A program made the position numbers and the translations under genes. A DNA stretch of 64,000 bases from Theropithecus gelada (taxonomy: Eukaryota > Chordata > Mammalia > Primates > Cercopithecidae). The notes beneath the pieces are model-generated. The model made no database searches, was not told the DNA's origin, and saw nothing but the letters and a program-made list of their open reading frames with translations. The stretch lies in contig NC_037680.1 in assembly GCF_003255815.1 (NCBI RefSeq), positions 10,434,564-10,498,563 on the forward strand, written 5' to 3'. Positions 33,909 through 46,073 of this stretch are shown piece by piece (the first letter of the stretch is position 1; the number at the start of each line of letters is the position of its first letter).

Positions 33909-36495
33909 CTTATATATTTGGATTGTTTTTATGGGAGTGAAGTCTCCTGATACTTTCTAGAGCAGGCTACTCCTGCCCTGGCTGGATCTCCAGAGGTGTG
34001 ATTATCTCCGTGTACTGAAGGTGCCATGGCCTTTCTCCTCCCGCTGCTCCCAGCTGTAATCAGGCAATCAGTTTGGCCCTAGCACCTAATCAGACAATTT
34101 TGCTATTTCACATTCAAACACTGTGCTTTTCAGACTCTTCTGTGAAACCCATATATTTTCATTAAGAGTTGATGATAAACTCTAGCACTGAAAGTTTTTC
34201 CAAGTTCATGATTGATGACAATGTGATAGGGAGCTGAGTGGCTCCAGTTGCCAGCTCAGGCGAGAATCTGCTTAGGGCCATTGCAGAGCCTCCCAGCAGC
34301 ACATTCCAAAACTCTTCAGCTTCACTGCCTGCCCAGAGCCATCTGGAGACAGCCCCCTCCTCCAGGCATGATTTGCAGAGTAAACAGACTGGGCAGGCAT
34401 TTGGCAACTTTCTATTTCCTTCTTCTTGTAGTGCTGCTCTGGAGGCAGAGTATCCTGGCAGAAGGCAAGCTGTGACCATAATCCAGAAGGCTTGGAAATG
34501 TGGTCTTTATTTTTATGCATTTCAGTGGTAGCAAAAGATGAAATCTGTGAATTCTTTCTTCCTTGCTTTTCCTTTTTTTTTTGGTTTCTTTGTCTTTCTC
34601 TAAAATTTGCCAACACTCTGAAATCTGAGTTTCTTGAATTCTTGAAGACAGGGTAGAGAGGGTCCCTTTCGAGTTGGTTCCAGGAGCTGAGATGTGACAA
34701 GAGTTGAGAGGAGCCAGAGGGGCCAAGAACCCCACTGCTGGACAACCAGATGTTTGGGGGATGGGCGGCTATTGCCCTGTCTTGGGAGCACTGCAGCTTC
34801 AGCAGAAGCAGGATGTGCCCACACCCGTGTACTCCAGCTGCAGCCTAGCCTCTGTAGGAAGTCAACACCTGGCACTAGGTCCTGAACTATTTGGAAGTGT
34901 GCTCCTCCCCTCTGCCAAAGCAGGAAGGACCTGGGAGATTGTAGGGAACTCTGCCCACTCGCTAGTGGGAAACAGAGCCACTTGGACAGGAAGTCAGAGG
35001 CAACTAGGAGTGGGTGTTGCAAAGAATGTCGATGGCCACACACATTTTGGGAGGGAGCCTAGCACGAAGTACTAGGATGAAGATGGCAATTGCCAGTGTT
35101 TGCCCATGTGTGCACAGTAGCAGCTCAGAGAAGCTTTGGGAAGTGAAGAGCTTAGTGATCCGCAGCCAAGGAGATGAGAGTCTGAGTGTGGGTGTCATAA
35201 AGTTCTGCCTTAAGAGGGGATTGTTTTATTGGGGGAGGAGTGAGCCTGGGTGGGGCTTGTGGGCTGTGCAAACAGTCTGGGGCCCCTCCCTCCTCCAGCA
35301 AGGGGACTACTAGCTTCAACTTTACCTCCATCTGTGAGGCCAACCCAGATCAGCTGATGGGATGTATGTTTGGCCTTGACTGTTGCTAATTGATAAATTT
35401 TGTTCACAGACAACACAGAGGTGTTTCATATGGAGTTTAAAGTAATAGAAACTAATTGGAATTTGGGAGTGAATTAGATGTGTACCTTTTTCTAAATCCT
35501 AAAACTTAGCTTATTTTTCAGAAAGGTATTTCAATGCATATTTTTTCTTCTTCCTATTAGATTTTCATTCATACGTGTGCCAAGTCACACAGCCCTAAGG
35601 TGCCGAGACAGTTAACAGTCTACCTTTGCCTTTACTTTCTGCAGATTAGAGGAGAAGGGAAAGGATTTGCTTTTTTGGTCTTCTTAGCAAAACTTTGGCT
35701 CTGCCTTTAGGAAGTCAGTGAACAGAATGAAAATGGGAGCGCCTTTTATTGTTCCGTCCGGAAAGAGCATCAAAGACAACGGATACAGGGTGAGACCATG
35801 AAGCATGGCAAAAGAAGGCAGCAAAACCTGAAAGCTGATGCTGCCTGTCAAAGCGGGCCACCATCTTGCTTTGGGGAATCCTAGCATTTCCTTCTCTCAA
35901 AACTTCTAAGACCCTAAACTAGACCCCACTTTTGTGTTTAGCTTACCCATCTCTGGGCTATCCTGGCTTACCTTTTTCCTTCCCAAGTCCCTTCTACTGA
36001 GGAGCTGAGGCTGATGCTAAATAGAAAGGTGAAGAGTTAATAGAGCAAATGTCCTCAACTTTAAAGTTGAACAACCCTTCCCCATTCTCATATCCTTTCA
36101 TCCCCTCTCTCATGCAAATTCCGTCTCTTTCACAGCCTGCTGGAAGGATAATGTGTTTTCTCTTGCCCATATACTCTTCTTTTTTTGTTGTTGTTGTTTT
36201 TTAGTGTTTCTTCCATCAAGAGGAGAGCATTTCTCACTTAGCCTAAAATGTGAATGGTTGATAGCTCTGCCCTAGAAGTCTTGGAACAGAAAGACAGATG
36301 TTTAGAAATGAATCTCGCCTTCCCTTAATGTTGACATTCCTACAACTGCCTCTGTTTTAGACAGCAGCGATATTGGAATTAATCGAGAGAGTTGCAAAGG
36401 GGAATATTTGCTGGACTCCGTGGTACCAAACTAGCCTTATGGTTTACTTCTGTGACATGTCAGGACATGTTTGCCTTTTTGATGCAGATTTAAAT
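33909..36495. other. Repeat-poor stretch, no supported gene
   Basis: About 2.6 kb with no recognised repeat. Many overlapping frames (up to 157 codons, 34162-35343, both strands) shadow each other, which argues against a conserved coding exon. A (TTG)n-like run lies at 36186-36200. Confidence 0.4.
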
Positions 36496-37366
36496 TTTTG
36501 TTTGTTTGTTTGTTTTGTTTTTTGAGACAGGGCCTCCCTCTGTGATGGCTAATATTGAGTGTCAACTTGATTGGATTGAAGGATGCAAAGTATTGCTCCT
36601 GGGTGTGTCTGTGAGGCTGTTGCCGAAGGAGATTCACATTTGAGTCAGTGGACTGGGAGAGGCAGAGCCACCCTCAGTCTAGGTGGGCACCGTCTAATCA
36701 GCTGCCAGCATGGCTAGAATAAAGCAGGCAGAAGAAGGTGGAAGGGGTGAACTTGCTGAGTCTTCTGACCCCCATCTTTCTCCCGTGCTGGATGCCTCCT
36801 GCCCTTGAACATCAGACCCCAAGTTCTTCATCTTTTGGACTCCTGGACTTACACCAGTGGTTTGCCAGGGGCTCTCAGGCCTTCATTCACAGACTGAAGG
36901 CTGCTCTGTCGGCTTCCCTACTTTTGAGGTTTTGGGACTCATACTGATCCACTACTTGCTTCCTTGCTCCTCAGACAGCCTATTGTGGGACTTTACCTTG
37001 TGATTGTGTGAGTCAGCTCTCCGTAATAAACTCCCTTTCATATATACATACATCCTATTAGTTGTGTCCCTCTAGAGAACCCTGACTAATACATCCTCTG
37101 TTGCCCAGGCTGGAGTGCAGTGGTGTGATCGTAGCTCACTGCAGCCTCGACCTCCTGGGCTCAAGCAATCTTCCCACCTCAACCTCCTGAGTAGCTGAGA
37201 TTACAGGCATGCGCCACCACACCCAGTTAATTTTTAAAAGTCTTCTGTAGAGAGAGGGTCTCACTGTATTCCCCAGGCTGGTCTCAAACTTCTGGCCTCG
37301 AGTGATCGTCCCTCCTCGGTCTCTCAAAGCTCTGGGATTACAGGTATGAGCCACGGCATCCAGTCT
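36496..37366 (-). mobile_element. AluJ split by an ERVL-type LTR
   Basis: Left piece 36496-36542 ('gagacagggcctccctctg') and right piece 37094-37366 ('ttgcccaggctggagtgcag' onward) are continuous in Alu coordinates. 'ttaaatt' occurs near both outer ends as a possible target-site duplication. Confidence 0.85.
36543..37093 (+). mobile_element. ERVL-type solo LTR (MLT2-like) inside the Alu
   Basis: 551 bp, from 'tgatggctaatattgagtgt' to 'gaaccctgactaataca' (TG...CA). Contains 'gtgtgtctgtgaggctgttg' and an AATAAA at 37024-37029. Alu sequence '(c/t)cctctg' flanks both sides (36536-36542 and 37094-37100), consistent with a short target-site duplication. Confidence 0.75.
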
Positions 37367-38574
37367 TAAATTGCCTTAAATCGCCTTAAGTCATAGAGCG
37401 TAGCAAACCAAAGACACTTTTACAGAATGAAGGGAGTAAACCACAACTCTTACATGTTTTCCTTGTGGCTCTCAAACTCTCTAAAACGGACGTCAAATCA
37501 TCTGGGAGGCTTGTTAAACCAAAGATGGCTAGGGTCCAGGATTTTGCGTTTCTAGCAAGTTCCTAGGTTTTGCTGATGCTGTGATCAGAAGATGACACTT
37601 TGAGAACTAGAGCATGAAAAAGGCTATGGAGTCTCCATGTTGATTTCTTTTCCCAACAAATCCCATGAAGTGCTTTGTTCTCTTGAGTGCATCTGAAAAT
37701 ATTCCCAGAGGACCATCTTTTTCTTTATGTGAGAAACAATTTAGGTACCAAACTGAACATTAGCGCGGCCAACTTTGCAGCTGCTCTCCAGAATGTGGCT
37801 GCTTGGGCCTGCCTGCGTGGAGACCTGGCTGGCAAATGGACCCTACTAGCAGGAGGGCTTCTAGAGACTTAAGGAAGGGATAGTGTGCTTGTTCCCCTCC
37901 CAGTCGTTGATAGGATGTCCTGGGAATTCCTGACATTTTCTTCCTTGTCATGCTCAAAGCAACTTTATCTGGCACCAGCTTAAGGGAAGGTGGGTTCAGC
38001 AGGAGGAGAATGAGGATTTGGTCCCTGCCAAAGGTTCTGGAGTGAGATTTTTAAAAGATAATTGGTTGCTTTCAGAGTGTATTCTTCATGCTTCACTCTT
38101 TTAGTGGCCAGTGAGAAAATACAAAGCTCAAACCACCTTAACTAGAAAAAAAAAAATGCACTGGCTCAGGTAACTGGAAAGGTCAGAGGTCAGAGGAAGC
38201 CTAGCTAGCTTCAGGCACAGCTGGATCCAAAATCTCCGAAACTATTTTCAAAGGAGACCTCTCTGTACTTCCCAGATCGATTTCTGTCCATATTGGCACT
38301 ACACCTACTATTTGAATGTCCACTGTGAGTGAATAATTGTTATGGGTGCTAGGAAGAGAGGTTCCACATACCAAAAGAAACCTGAAAGAAACAGGAAAGA
38401 AAATGCTTTCCCTTTTTTATGCTTGTTCCTTTATCGTAGGTGCTTTTACCTCCTAATTCCTGACTGTTCCATGCCTGTAAATGTTTCATCGCCCACAACC
38501 ACGAAGCCTTCCCGGATTTCCCAGTTAGTAAGGTCTCTGTCTCTGAATACCACTAGTGGTTTACTTGTGAGAGA
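37367..38574. other. No gene seen; possible old repeat near 38155-38330
   Basis: 'actggctcaggtaactggaa' at 38160 with 'cacagctggatccaaaatct' at 38216 resembles an old mammalian repeat. A related arrangement may occur near 44130-44340. No coding evidence. Confidence 0.4.
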
Positions 38575-38805
38575 CAGTGGAGTTTAACAGCTGAGTGTCT
38601 CCGCTCTGCTGGGCACTGCCTGGCACTTGCTAGCCGTCTGGCTTCGAGCAATCACTTCATCTCTCTGTGCCTTAGTTTTCTCATCATAAAATGAAGAGAA
38701 TACGTTTCCACCTTCCAGAGTTGTTGTGAGAGTAACAAAACCATGGATGTGAAAGTGCTAAGGTGGTGTCCGTCACAGAGAAGGTCCTCAACAAATGCTT
38801 CATTT
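38575..38805 (+). repeat. MIR SINE
   Basis: 'atctctctgtgccttagttt', 'tctcatcataaaatgaagag' and 'gttgttgtgagagtaacaaa' follow the MIR core and 3' region. Confidence 0.75.
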
Positions 38806-39265
38806 TGTTAATTTTTCCTCTGTGCCATTCCCCATTTTGTACGTTGTATTATTGTTTCTGGTAAAAATAACCTCATTGCCCCATTTTTACAGGCCACGCC
38901 CCCTTGGCTACAAAAATGCCCTGGCTGGCAACTTGTAGAAGATGTTGACACTGTGACGTCTGATGGCCTCTCCTGATCGCCAGCTATACCATGACTCCAA
39001 TGTGGCTCAGAGGAGAACTTGTTGATGGATACTGCTAGCTTGTACCTCGTATTTTCCTTGCTTTCCACCACCTCTAATTTCTTTCCACAGTAACCAGCAG
39101 CTCATGGTGAACAGCTTTAGTGGAGTGCCAGCATTGACTGTCAACCATTAAGGTATTAAAACCCTGAGGAGTCTTCTTGGCACTGGTAGATTTTTTAAAT
39201 GCTTCCAAATTCTCATATCCATATGTCAAAACACAGATTTTTATATTATACTTCATGTTTGATTA
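38806..39265. other. No gene seen
   Basis: About 460 bp of unclassified sequence. Confidence 0.45.
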
Positions 39266-39281
39266 CAAGAAAGGCAAATTC

Positions 39282-39581
39282 CTTTTTTTTTTTTTTTTTT
39301 GAGATAGAGTCTCGCTCTGTCGCCCAGGCTGGAGTGCAGTGGTGTAGTCTCCGCTCACTGCAAGCTCCGCCTCCCGGGTTTGCGCCATTCTCCTGCGTCA
39401 GCCTCCCGAGTAGCTGGGACTACAGGTGCATGCCACCACGCCTGGCTAATTTTTTGTATTTTTAGTAGAAACAGCGTTTCACCGTGTTAGCCAGGATGGT
39501 CTCGATCTCCTGACCTCGTGATCCACCCGCCTTGGCCTCCCAAAGTGCTGGGATTACAGGTGTGAGCCACTGAGTCCGGCC
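39282..39581 (-). mobile_element. AluY with target-site duplication
   Basis: Bracketed by 'caagaaaggcaaattc' (39266-39281) and 'caagaaagacaaattc' (39582-39597), 16 bp with one mismatch. Confidence 0.92.
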
Positions 39582-39723
39582 CAAGAAAGACAAATTCTTA
39601 TGCCTCCTCAAGAATTTATCCTCAAATCCTGCTTTGAGAAACACTATCTTAAAAAAAAAAAAAAAAATCTTACTTTGTGGAAATATTTGACTTCCTGATT
39701 ATTGATGTTAAAGAGAAATTTTC

Positions 39724-40020
39724 CTTTTTTTTTTTTTTTTTTTTTTGAGATGGAGTCTTGCTCTGCCACCCAGACTAGAGTGCAGTGAAGCAATCCCGGC
39801 TCACTCTGCCTCCTGGGTTCAGGTGACCTTCCTGCCTTAGCCTCCCGAGTAGCTGGGATTACAGGCACCTGCCACCATACTCAGCTAAATTTGTATTTTT
39901 AGTAGAGATGGGGTTTCACCGTGTTGGCCAGGATGGTCTTGAACTTGCGACCTCAAGTGATCCACCCGCCTTGGCCTTCCAAAGTGCTGGCATTACAGGC
40001 ATGAGCCACGGCGCCCAGCC
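39724..40020 (-). mobile_element. AluS with target-site duplication
   Basis: Bracketed by 'gagaaattttc' (39713-39723) and 'gagtaattttc' (40021-40031). Lies 126 bp from the preceding AluY's right duplication in the same orientation, with an A run at 39651-39667 between them. Confidence 0.9.
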
Positions 40021-40031
40021 GAGTAATTTTC

Positions 40032-40275
40032 TTATTATAATTAGTAAAGGACAGAAATGTTAAGATTATCTTTGAAATGAAAACACAAAGTAGTTCTCTA
40101 TCATGAGGACTGATAGAGATACACACTATCACTAAGAGAAAATACATATAGTGGTGAAGAGAATTCCAAAGCATTTGCTGGGAAACACAAAAGAAACGGA
40201 AGCAGGCAATTATCGAATGAAAGGGACAGTTAAGGATTCAGAATGGACTCAACCTGGATGTCCTTTTTGATAACT

Positions 40276-40306
<31 letters not shown>

Positions 40307-41370
40307 AACTGAATTGGGAGCCTTCCATCATCAGCACCATTCACTCCAACTTTGTGCGAATACTGGATTTCTGGATGGTGAATTTTAAGCCTCTGTGACA
40401 CATACATTTATTATGTATGTATATTTTCTATCTCTTCAACTAGATGACATTTTCAAGGACAGGTTTCTGCATTTTGTTCAAACCAAACAAGGCTCTTCCT
40501 TTAATTTTGTGGAAGTGATAAATAGAGATTGTTGATTTTGAAGCGACATCAACATCTCATAGGGTCCTAGGATCTTTTCAGATTACATATTTTCAGATAG
40601 AACTTGAGGCGCAAAGATGGAAAGACAGAGAAATGAGACATATGTGAGGGATTTGGCAGAAGGAATGAATTAGTGCTGGAGTCTGCTTTGAAGGATCGTA
40701 TCTAGGAATAAGGAAGAATGTATTTACTTATAGAGAAGGAGCAGTATAAACATTGTGCTTCACAGACAGTAATTTTTCCTCTAAATTACTTAAAAGACTA
40801 AAACCTTCCTTAAAGTCAGGCAGTACGGAGGATGGTCAGCAGGAAATTCATCATTTCCTCCCCTTTCTTCTTGGTCAGTGGGATGCAGTATTTGTCGGGC
40901 ATGTGGTGTGTTGGGAACCTGGGGCCCATAGTGCAGTGTGGCTTCTGCCTATATCCTGAGGAGCCTCCAAAACAACTCTCGCCAATGTCCCAGTAAGCTC
41001 CTAGAGGCAAGATTCCAGGATTCACTTTTAAGGCTTTAACCCAGGAGTTGGCAACCTTCTTCTGTAATGGGCCAGATAGTGAATATCCTTGGTTTGCGGC
41101 CATCTGGTCTCTGTTGTGACTCCTCGGTGTTGCTGCAGTAGCTCGAAAGCAGCTGCAGAGGATACGTAAATGAAGAAGCATGGCTATGTTCCCATAAGAT
41201 GGCAAGCATGGACGCTGAAATTCAAATTTCATATGCTTTTCAAGTTAGAAAATATTATCCTCCTCTATTTTTTTCAGTCACTTAAAAATGTAAAGACCAT
41301 TCTTAGCTGTGGGCCATACAAAAACATGTGGCATGTGGTAGGCTGGACTTGACCAGCAGGTCATAGTTTA
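40032..41370. other. No gene seen; isolated poly-A tract at 40276-40300
   Basis: A run of 25 A lacks recognisable retroelement sequence upstream. It could be the tail of an unidentified retropseudogene or a chance expansion. Frames of 60-138 codons at 40753-41352 are unsupported. Confidence 0.4.
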
Positions 41371-41381
41371 CTGATCCCTGA

Positions 41382-41671
41382 CTGACTGACTTGAGACAGA
41401 GTCTCTATCTGTCACCCAGGCCAGAGTGCAGTGGCACGACCTTGGCTTATTGCAACCTCCACCTCTGGGTTCAAACAGTTCTCCCTCAGCCTCCTGAGTA
41501 GCTGGGATTACAGACGTGCACAACCATGCCCAGCTAATTTTTGTATTTTTAGTAGAGACTGGGTTTCACTATGTTGAACAGGCTGATCTCGAACTGCCGG
41601 GCTCAAGTGATCTGCCCGCCGTGGCCTCCCAAAGTGTTGGGATTATAGGCGTGAGCCACCACGCCCGGCCC
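41382..41671 (-). mobile_element. AluS lacking a poly-T tail
   Basis: Bracketed by the perfect duplication 'ctgatccctga' (41371-41381 and 41672-41682). In place of the usual T run is 'ctgactgactt', so the tail was lost or replaced by a short TGAC repeat. Confidence 0.9.
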
Positions 41672-41682
41672 CTGATCCCTGA

Positions 41683-42614
41683 TTTAGAATACCCCTAGCT
41701 GGTAATAATGTATAGTCAACATTGAGAATCCCTAGGCTAGATTTGGAGTTTCCTGAGCCCTAGGCCTAACTTATCTTTGCATCCCCACACAGTAGGTGGG
41801 TGGTTGATCAAGGTTAAATGGATTTATCTTTATAGGTACCTTGCATCCCCGTGCCATGTCAATATTATTGACATGATTAATAATCCAGGATTACCAGGGA
41901 GCAGGGCGGGTTATGACTGGTAAAGAGGAGACACCAAGCAGCAGCCGGTGCTGGAGGGTTCACGGGAGGCAGAGGTTTGGGAGGGGCTGTGGTGGCCGTA
42001 GGGGACTCCACTAAGACCTCGCTTCAAGAGAACCTGCTGCGAGGAGGGTAGCTGGGGGATAGTCATTAGCTGCTGCACCTTTGGATCCGCCAGGGTTCAC
42101 ACAGAGGCCACGCTTTCCCGGGCTATTCCCAGCTAATACTAAGCATGGCAGGGGCCTAGAGCCGGGCCATTTCTGCCCATTGCAAGACCTTCTGCTGGGC
42201 CGTCTCCACCCTGGGGCTCTGCACCAGCCAGCTGAGGCTTTCTCAGAGCTGCACTGCAGTGTGAGGCTCCTTCCACCCCTTTCTTCCTTCCCTCTCTCGG
42301 TTCACAGCTGCCAGACCTACATTGTGGTCTGAAGCCATTCCCCAGGTACACCAGCTCCCTCTCCTCTTTATCCTTCACAGGGATTTTTTCCAGTCAATCT
42401 CTTCTTGGAGGACTTGGACTGACACAGGGACACTCAGGGGGAAGACTGGGAAAAGAAGACAGATCTCACTTTGTCGGGGTTTCTTTTTTTAAAAAGTTCT
42501 TTTTCCATTTTTTCCTTATTTCTCTGAAGATAGAATGAACAGGGTTAGCAATAGCCATTCTAATGTTAATGGAATTGTTTTCATTATCATTATTTTTATT
42601 ATTATTTTATTTTC
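41683..42614. other. No gene seen; GC-richer stretch
   Basis: 41,880-42,350 is richer in G/C than its surroundings, but CpG is not dense enough by eye to call an island. Two opposed frames at 42081-42378 are judged chance. Confidence 0.4.
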
Positions 42615-42879
42615 AGGCAAGGTGGAGTGCAGTGGCATGATCACGGCTCACTGCAGCCTTGAACTCATGGGCTCAAGAAATTCTCCCACCTCAGCCTCTC
42701 AAGTAGCTGGGACTACAGACATATGCCACAATCTCTGGCTAATTTTTTTTTTTTTTTTTGTAGAGACAGAGTCTTACTACATTGCCCAGGCTGGTCTCAA
42801 ACTCTTAGGCTGAAGAAATTCTTCTGCCTTGGCCTCCCAAAATGCTGGGATTACAGGCATGCGCCACTGTGCCCAGCTT
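42615..42879 (-). mobile_element. AluJ, 3' end shortened
   Basis: Starts within the monomer ('aaggtggagtgcagtggcat') after (ATT/ATTT)n. Ends 'gcgccactgtgcccagctt'. The inter-monomer T run at 42745-42759 is expanded. Confidence 0.85.
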
Positions 42880-42972
42880 ATTCTGATTTTAATGGAATTG
42901 ATGAAAGAATTGCAGTCAATTGTGAAACTTCCTCCTGTGCTCACAGGTATTCTCGACTTGAGACTGGCAATT

Positions 42973-43067
42973 CCTTCAGGAAATTTTACATTGTGCTCAT
43001 AGAGTCCAGTAAAAATGAACCCTTCAGGAAATTTTACATTGTGCTCATAGAGTCCAGTAAAAATGAA
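42973..43067. repeat. 48-bp tandem duplication
   Basis: Two copies of a 48-bp unit starting 'ccttcaggaaattttacatt' at 42973 and 43021. The first 47 bases are identical, which suggests a recent slippage or duplication. It keeps reading frame because 48 is divisible by three, but no gene is supported. Confidence 0.95.
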
Positions 43068-43080
43068 TCCTTCTTTCACT

Positions 43081-44434
43081 TGTTTGTGGTAATGGTTGCG
43101 CAGTTGCCATATCACTGAGACATTTGAGAGGCCTTCAGGCAGGAGGCCTGGGAGCTACATTGGGTTTGACAATCTGAGGACTGACTCCAGCCTGGGTTGG
43201 TCACCAAGGGGTGAGGAACCAGATGAGCTAGGCTGCGTGGAATGTCCCCAGGTTTTGTCTGTCTTCATTGTCATTCTGTAGAATCTATTTGAGAATAGAT
43301 ATTCAAGTTCATTCCTGGGGAAGAATGATGCATAGAAACCAGATAAAAGCATCGAGGCTCCCTGCCGAGTGCCTGAGGTCTGGCGCAATCCTGCCACCCT
43401 CAGCAATGATGAAAGGGAAACTACAGGCCTGAGAGATGACAGAGGCCACAGCTCAGTTCCTCCCCTTGCCAGGCTCATTTACCTGGATGCAGAGTCACGG
43501 GCTGTGTCCAGCTTCTACAGTGGGGTGAGGACTTCTAGCATTGTTATCAGGTCAGACTTTCGGCTGGGTGGAGTTTGCAGATGCCATCATTAAGGGACCC
43601 TTTAAATTGGCTAGGGGTGACAGAAGCTGACAAGATCTGGCATGCAGCTGCTGGGACTGATGAGCCAAAGGGGGCTAGGGGATACAAGCAGCTCCCGGCT
43701 TATGTGATACACGTCGGTAGAAACCCCAGGAGACGAGAGCCTCTTCTCTGACAGTTTCAGGCCAAATCCTTGGAAGGGCATTGATTGACTGGATCTGAAT
43801 CATGTGCCCACATTTGGTCAAAGGAGGCTCATGTGGAAGGGGCTCTGTAGCAAAAAAGAGGGGGTGATGTTTCCAGAAGACAATGAGCTAGGCTGAGTGG
43901 ACTGTCCCTTACCCCTACCACAGGGAACACAAAAGCTACCACTCTCCTCTGCATGTGACAGGAAGCAGGTCAGAGGCCAGGCCTTCAGATGAGATCCGAA
44001 AGCATACCAATATGAAAAGTAGTAGTCCAGAGTTCAGGAAAATAGCCAGGAATGAGACCTGTGGGAACAGGACTGAAGAAGGATGGCCAATATAAAAGTA
44101 ATAACAGTGAGCACATGCTGAATGCTGTATCAGCTAGGACGCTTTCACCTACAAATAAGGAGAAATCTTACTCAACACGTTTAAACAATGAAAAGGCTGA
44201 AGGTAGAGGCCTCTGGGATGCTTAAGACAGCAGCTCGATGGTCTTCAAGACCCTGGGTCTCTCCACCCTCCCACTTTCTCTTCTTATCATTTTTATCTTC
44301 CTCTTTAGGTGAGGCTCCCTCACAGTCCTACAATGGTTAAGCGTCTAAGTGTTACCACCTTCTATAATGAAATACAAGTGCTTCCCTTCCTTGAGTAACC
44401 CTCCCCCTGACCTTCTTCTATTTATGGTATAATA
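43081..44434. other. No supported gene
   Basis: About 1.35 kb. 44130-44340 may be an old repeat fragment ('caaataaggagaaatcttac'). Opposed frames at 43155-43593 are treated as chance. Confidence 0.4.
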
Positions 44435-45330
44435 TGCATAACATAGCATTTACCCTCTTAAGCATTTTAAAATGTACAGTTCAGCAGAATTAAGTACATT
44501 CACATTGTCGTGCAATTATCGTCGCCATCCATCTGTAAACACTCTGAATTTTTGAGAAACAAAAGCATTCAAACCATAGCCCACCTACTCTCCCACAGGC
44601 ACTGGCATGCACCATTCAGCTCTCTGCCTCTACAAATTTGAGTATTCCAGGTGCCTCATATACGTGGAATAATACAGTATTTGTCCTTTTGTGACTGGCT
44701 TATTTCCCGTAGCATAATGTCCTCAAGGTTCATCCATGTTGTAGCATATGTCAAAATTTCCTTCCTTTTGAAGGCTGACTCACATCCCACTGTGTGTATA
44801 CACTACATTTTGTTTATCCACATATCCCTTAAGGGACACTTGAGTTGCTCCTACCTTTTCACTATTGTGAATAATGCAGCTATAACAAATATCTCTTGGA
44901 AACCCTTCTTTTCTTTCTTTCTTTTTTTTTTTTTTTTTTTTTGAGACATAGTCTCACTCCGTCGCCTAGGCTGGAGTGCAGTGGTGTGATCTTGGCTCAC
45001 TGCAAGCTCCGCCTCCCAGGTTCATGCTATTTTCCTGCCTCAGCCTCCCGAGAAGCTGGTACTACACGCGCCTGCCACCACGCCCGGCTAATTTTTTGTA
45101 TTTTTTAGTAGAGACGGGGTTTCACCATGTTAGCCAGGATGGTCTCGATCTCCTGACCTCGTGATCCACCGGTCTTGGCCTCCCAAAGTGTTTGGATTAC
45201 AGGTGTGAGCCACCACGCCTGGCTGAGACCCTGCTTTTAATTCTTTTGGGGATATACCCAGAAGTGTAATTGCTGGATTGTACAATTACTTTATTTTATT
45301 TTCTGAGTCTTTTTTAAACCTGAAAACATC
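44435..45330 (-). mobile_element. Old L1M 3' UTR, antisense, with an AluY inside
   Basis: 'aaaatgtacagttcagcaga', 'gtgactggcttatttcccgt' and 'caaggttcatccatgttgta' (left of the Alu) and 'ttttggggatatacccagaa' (right) are antisense L1M/HAL1-type 3' sequence. Confidence 0.7.
44907..45224 (-). mobile_element. AluY inside L1M
   Basis: Poly-T/(TTTC) head, AluY-type 'caagctccgcctcccaggtt', and an end at 'caccacgcctggct'. Flanks 'gaaaccct' and 'gagaccct' look like a target-site duplication. Confidence 0.9.
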
Positions 45331-45401
45331 TTTCTAGAAGGTTTATCAAACAGGTTTCCTCTTCCACTTCTTTGTCCAGATTGCATCATATGGCTATTCT
45401 T

Positions 45402-45698
45402 TTTTTTTTTTTTTTGAGATGGAGTCTCGCTCTGTCACCCAGGCTGGAGTGCAGTGGCTGGATCTCAGTTCACTGCAAGCTCTGCCTCCCGGGTTCACAC
45501 CATTCTCCTGCCTCAGCCTCCCGAGTAGCTGGGACCACAGACGCCAGCCACCTCGCCCGGCTAGTTTTTTTGTATTTTTTAGTAGAGACAGGGTTTCACC
45601 ATGTTAGCCAGGATGGTCTCGATCTCCTGACCTCGTGATCCGCCCGTCTCGGCCTCCCAAAGTGCTGGGATTACAGGCTTGAGCCACCGCGCCCAGCC
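45402..45698 (-). mobile_element. Young AluYR-like with perfect target-site duplication
   Basis: Bracketed by 'catatggctattctt' (45387-45401 and 45699-45713). Carries 'cacctcgcccggctagtttt' and 'acaggcttgagccaccgcg', the Old World monkey variants. Confidence 0.93.
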
Positions 45699-46073
45699 CA
45701 TATGGCTATTCTTAATCAGTCATTGGCAGAAGAAGCAGAAATAGAACTGCTATGATTGGCTTAATCGTGTCATCAAGGGTGGTGGCTTCCAGAGTAAAAT
45801 TGGGATTCTACCAGGAAGAAAGAAGGGAAGAGGCATGCCTGTATGGCAGGCTGCTAGGCTCTTATCCAGCAACTACTCGTGTCCCTTTCTTTCCTACTGA
45901 CTGGGGCTGCTACCCATGAGAGACAATATAGCCACGTGACCCAATTCTGACATGAAGTAGGTGACCAACTTAGGTTTGCCTGGGACTTTCTTGGATTTAG
46001 TACTGTAAGTCCTGTGTTCTGGAATGCTGTGGGGGAAAATTCTTCTATTTGATTATAAAAGAGAGACATGTGA

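Noticed and set aside
34162..35343. Cluster of 60-157-codon frames on both strands
   Set aside because: Frames shadow each other on both strands in GC-richer sequence, with no recognised domain. Not called as genes.
40276..40300. 25-A run as a processed-pseudogene tail
   Set aside because: No recognisable gene-derived sequence upstream and no matching target-site duplication were found.
41880..42350. Possible CpG island or promoter
   Set aside because: G/C is raised, but CpG dinucleotides are not dense by eye and no first exon could be supported.
42777..43115. Frame encoding a 16-residue repeat
   Set aside because: The repetition simply reflects the 48-bp tandem duplication next to an Alu; there is no gene evidence.
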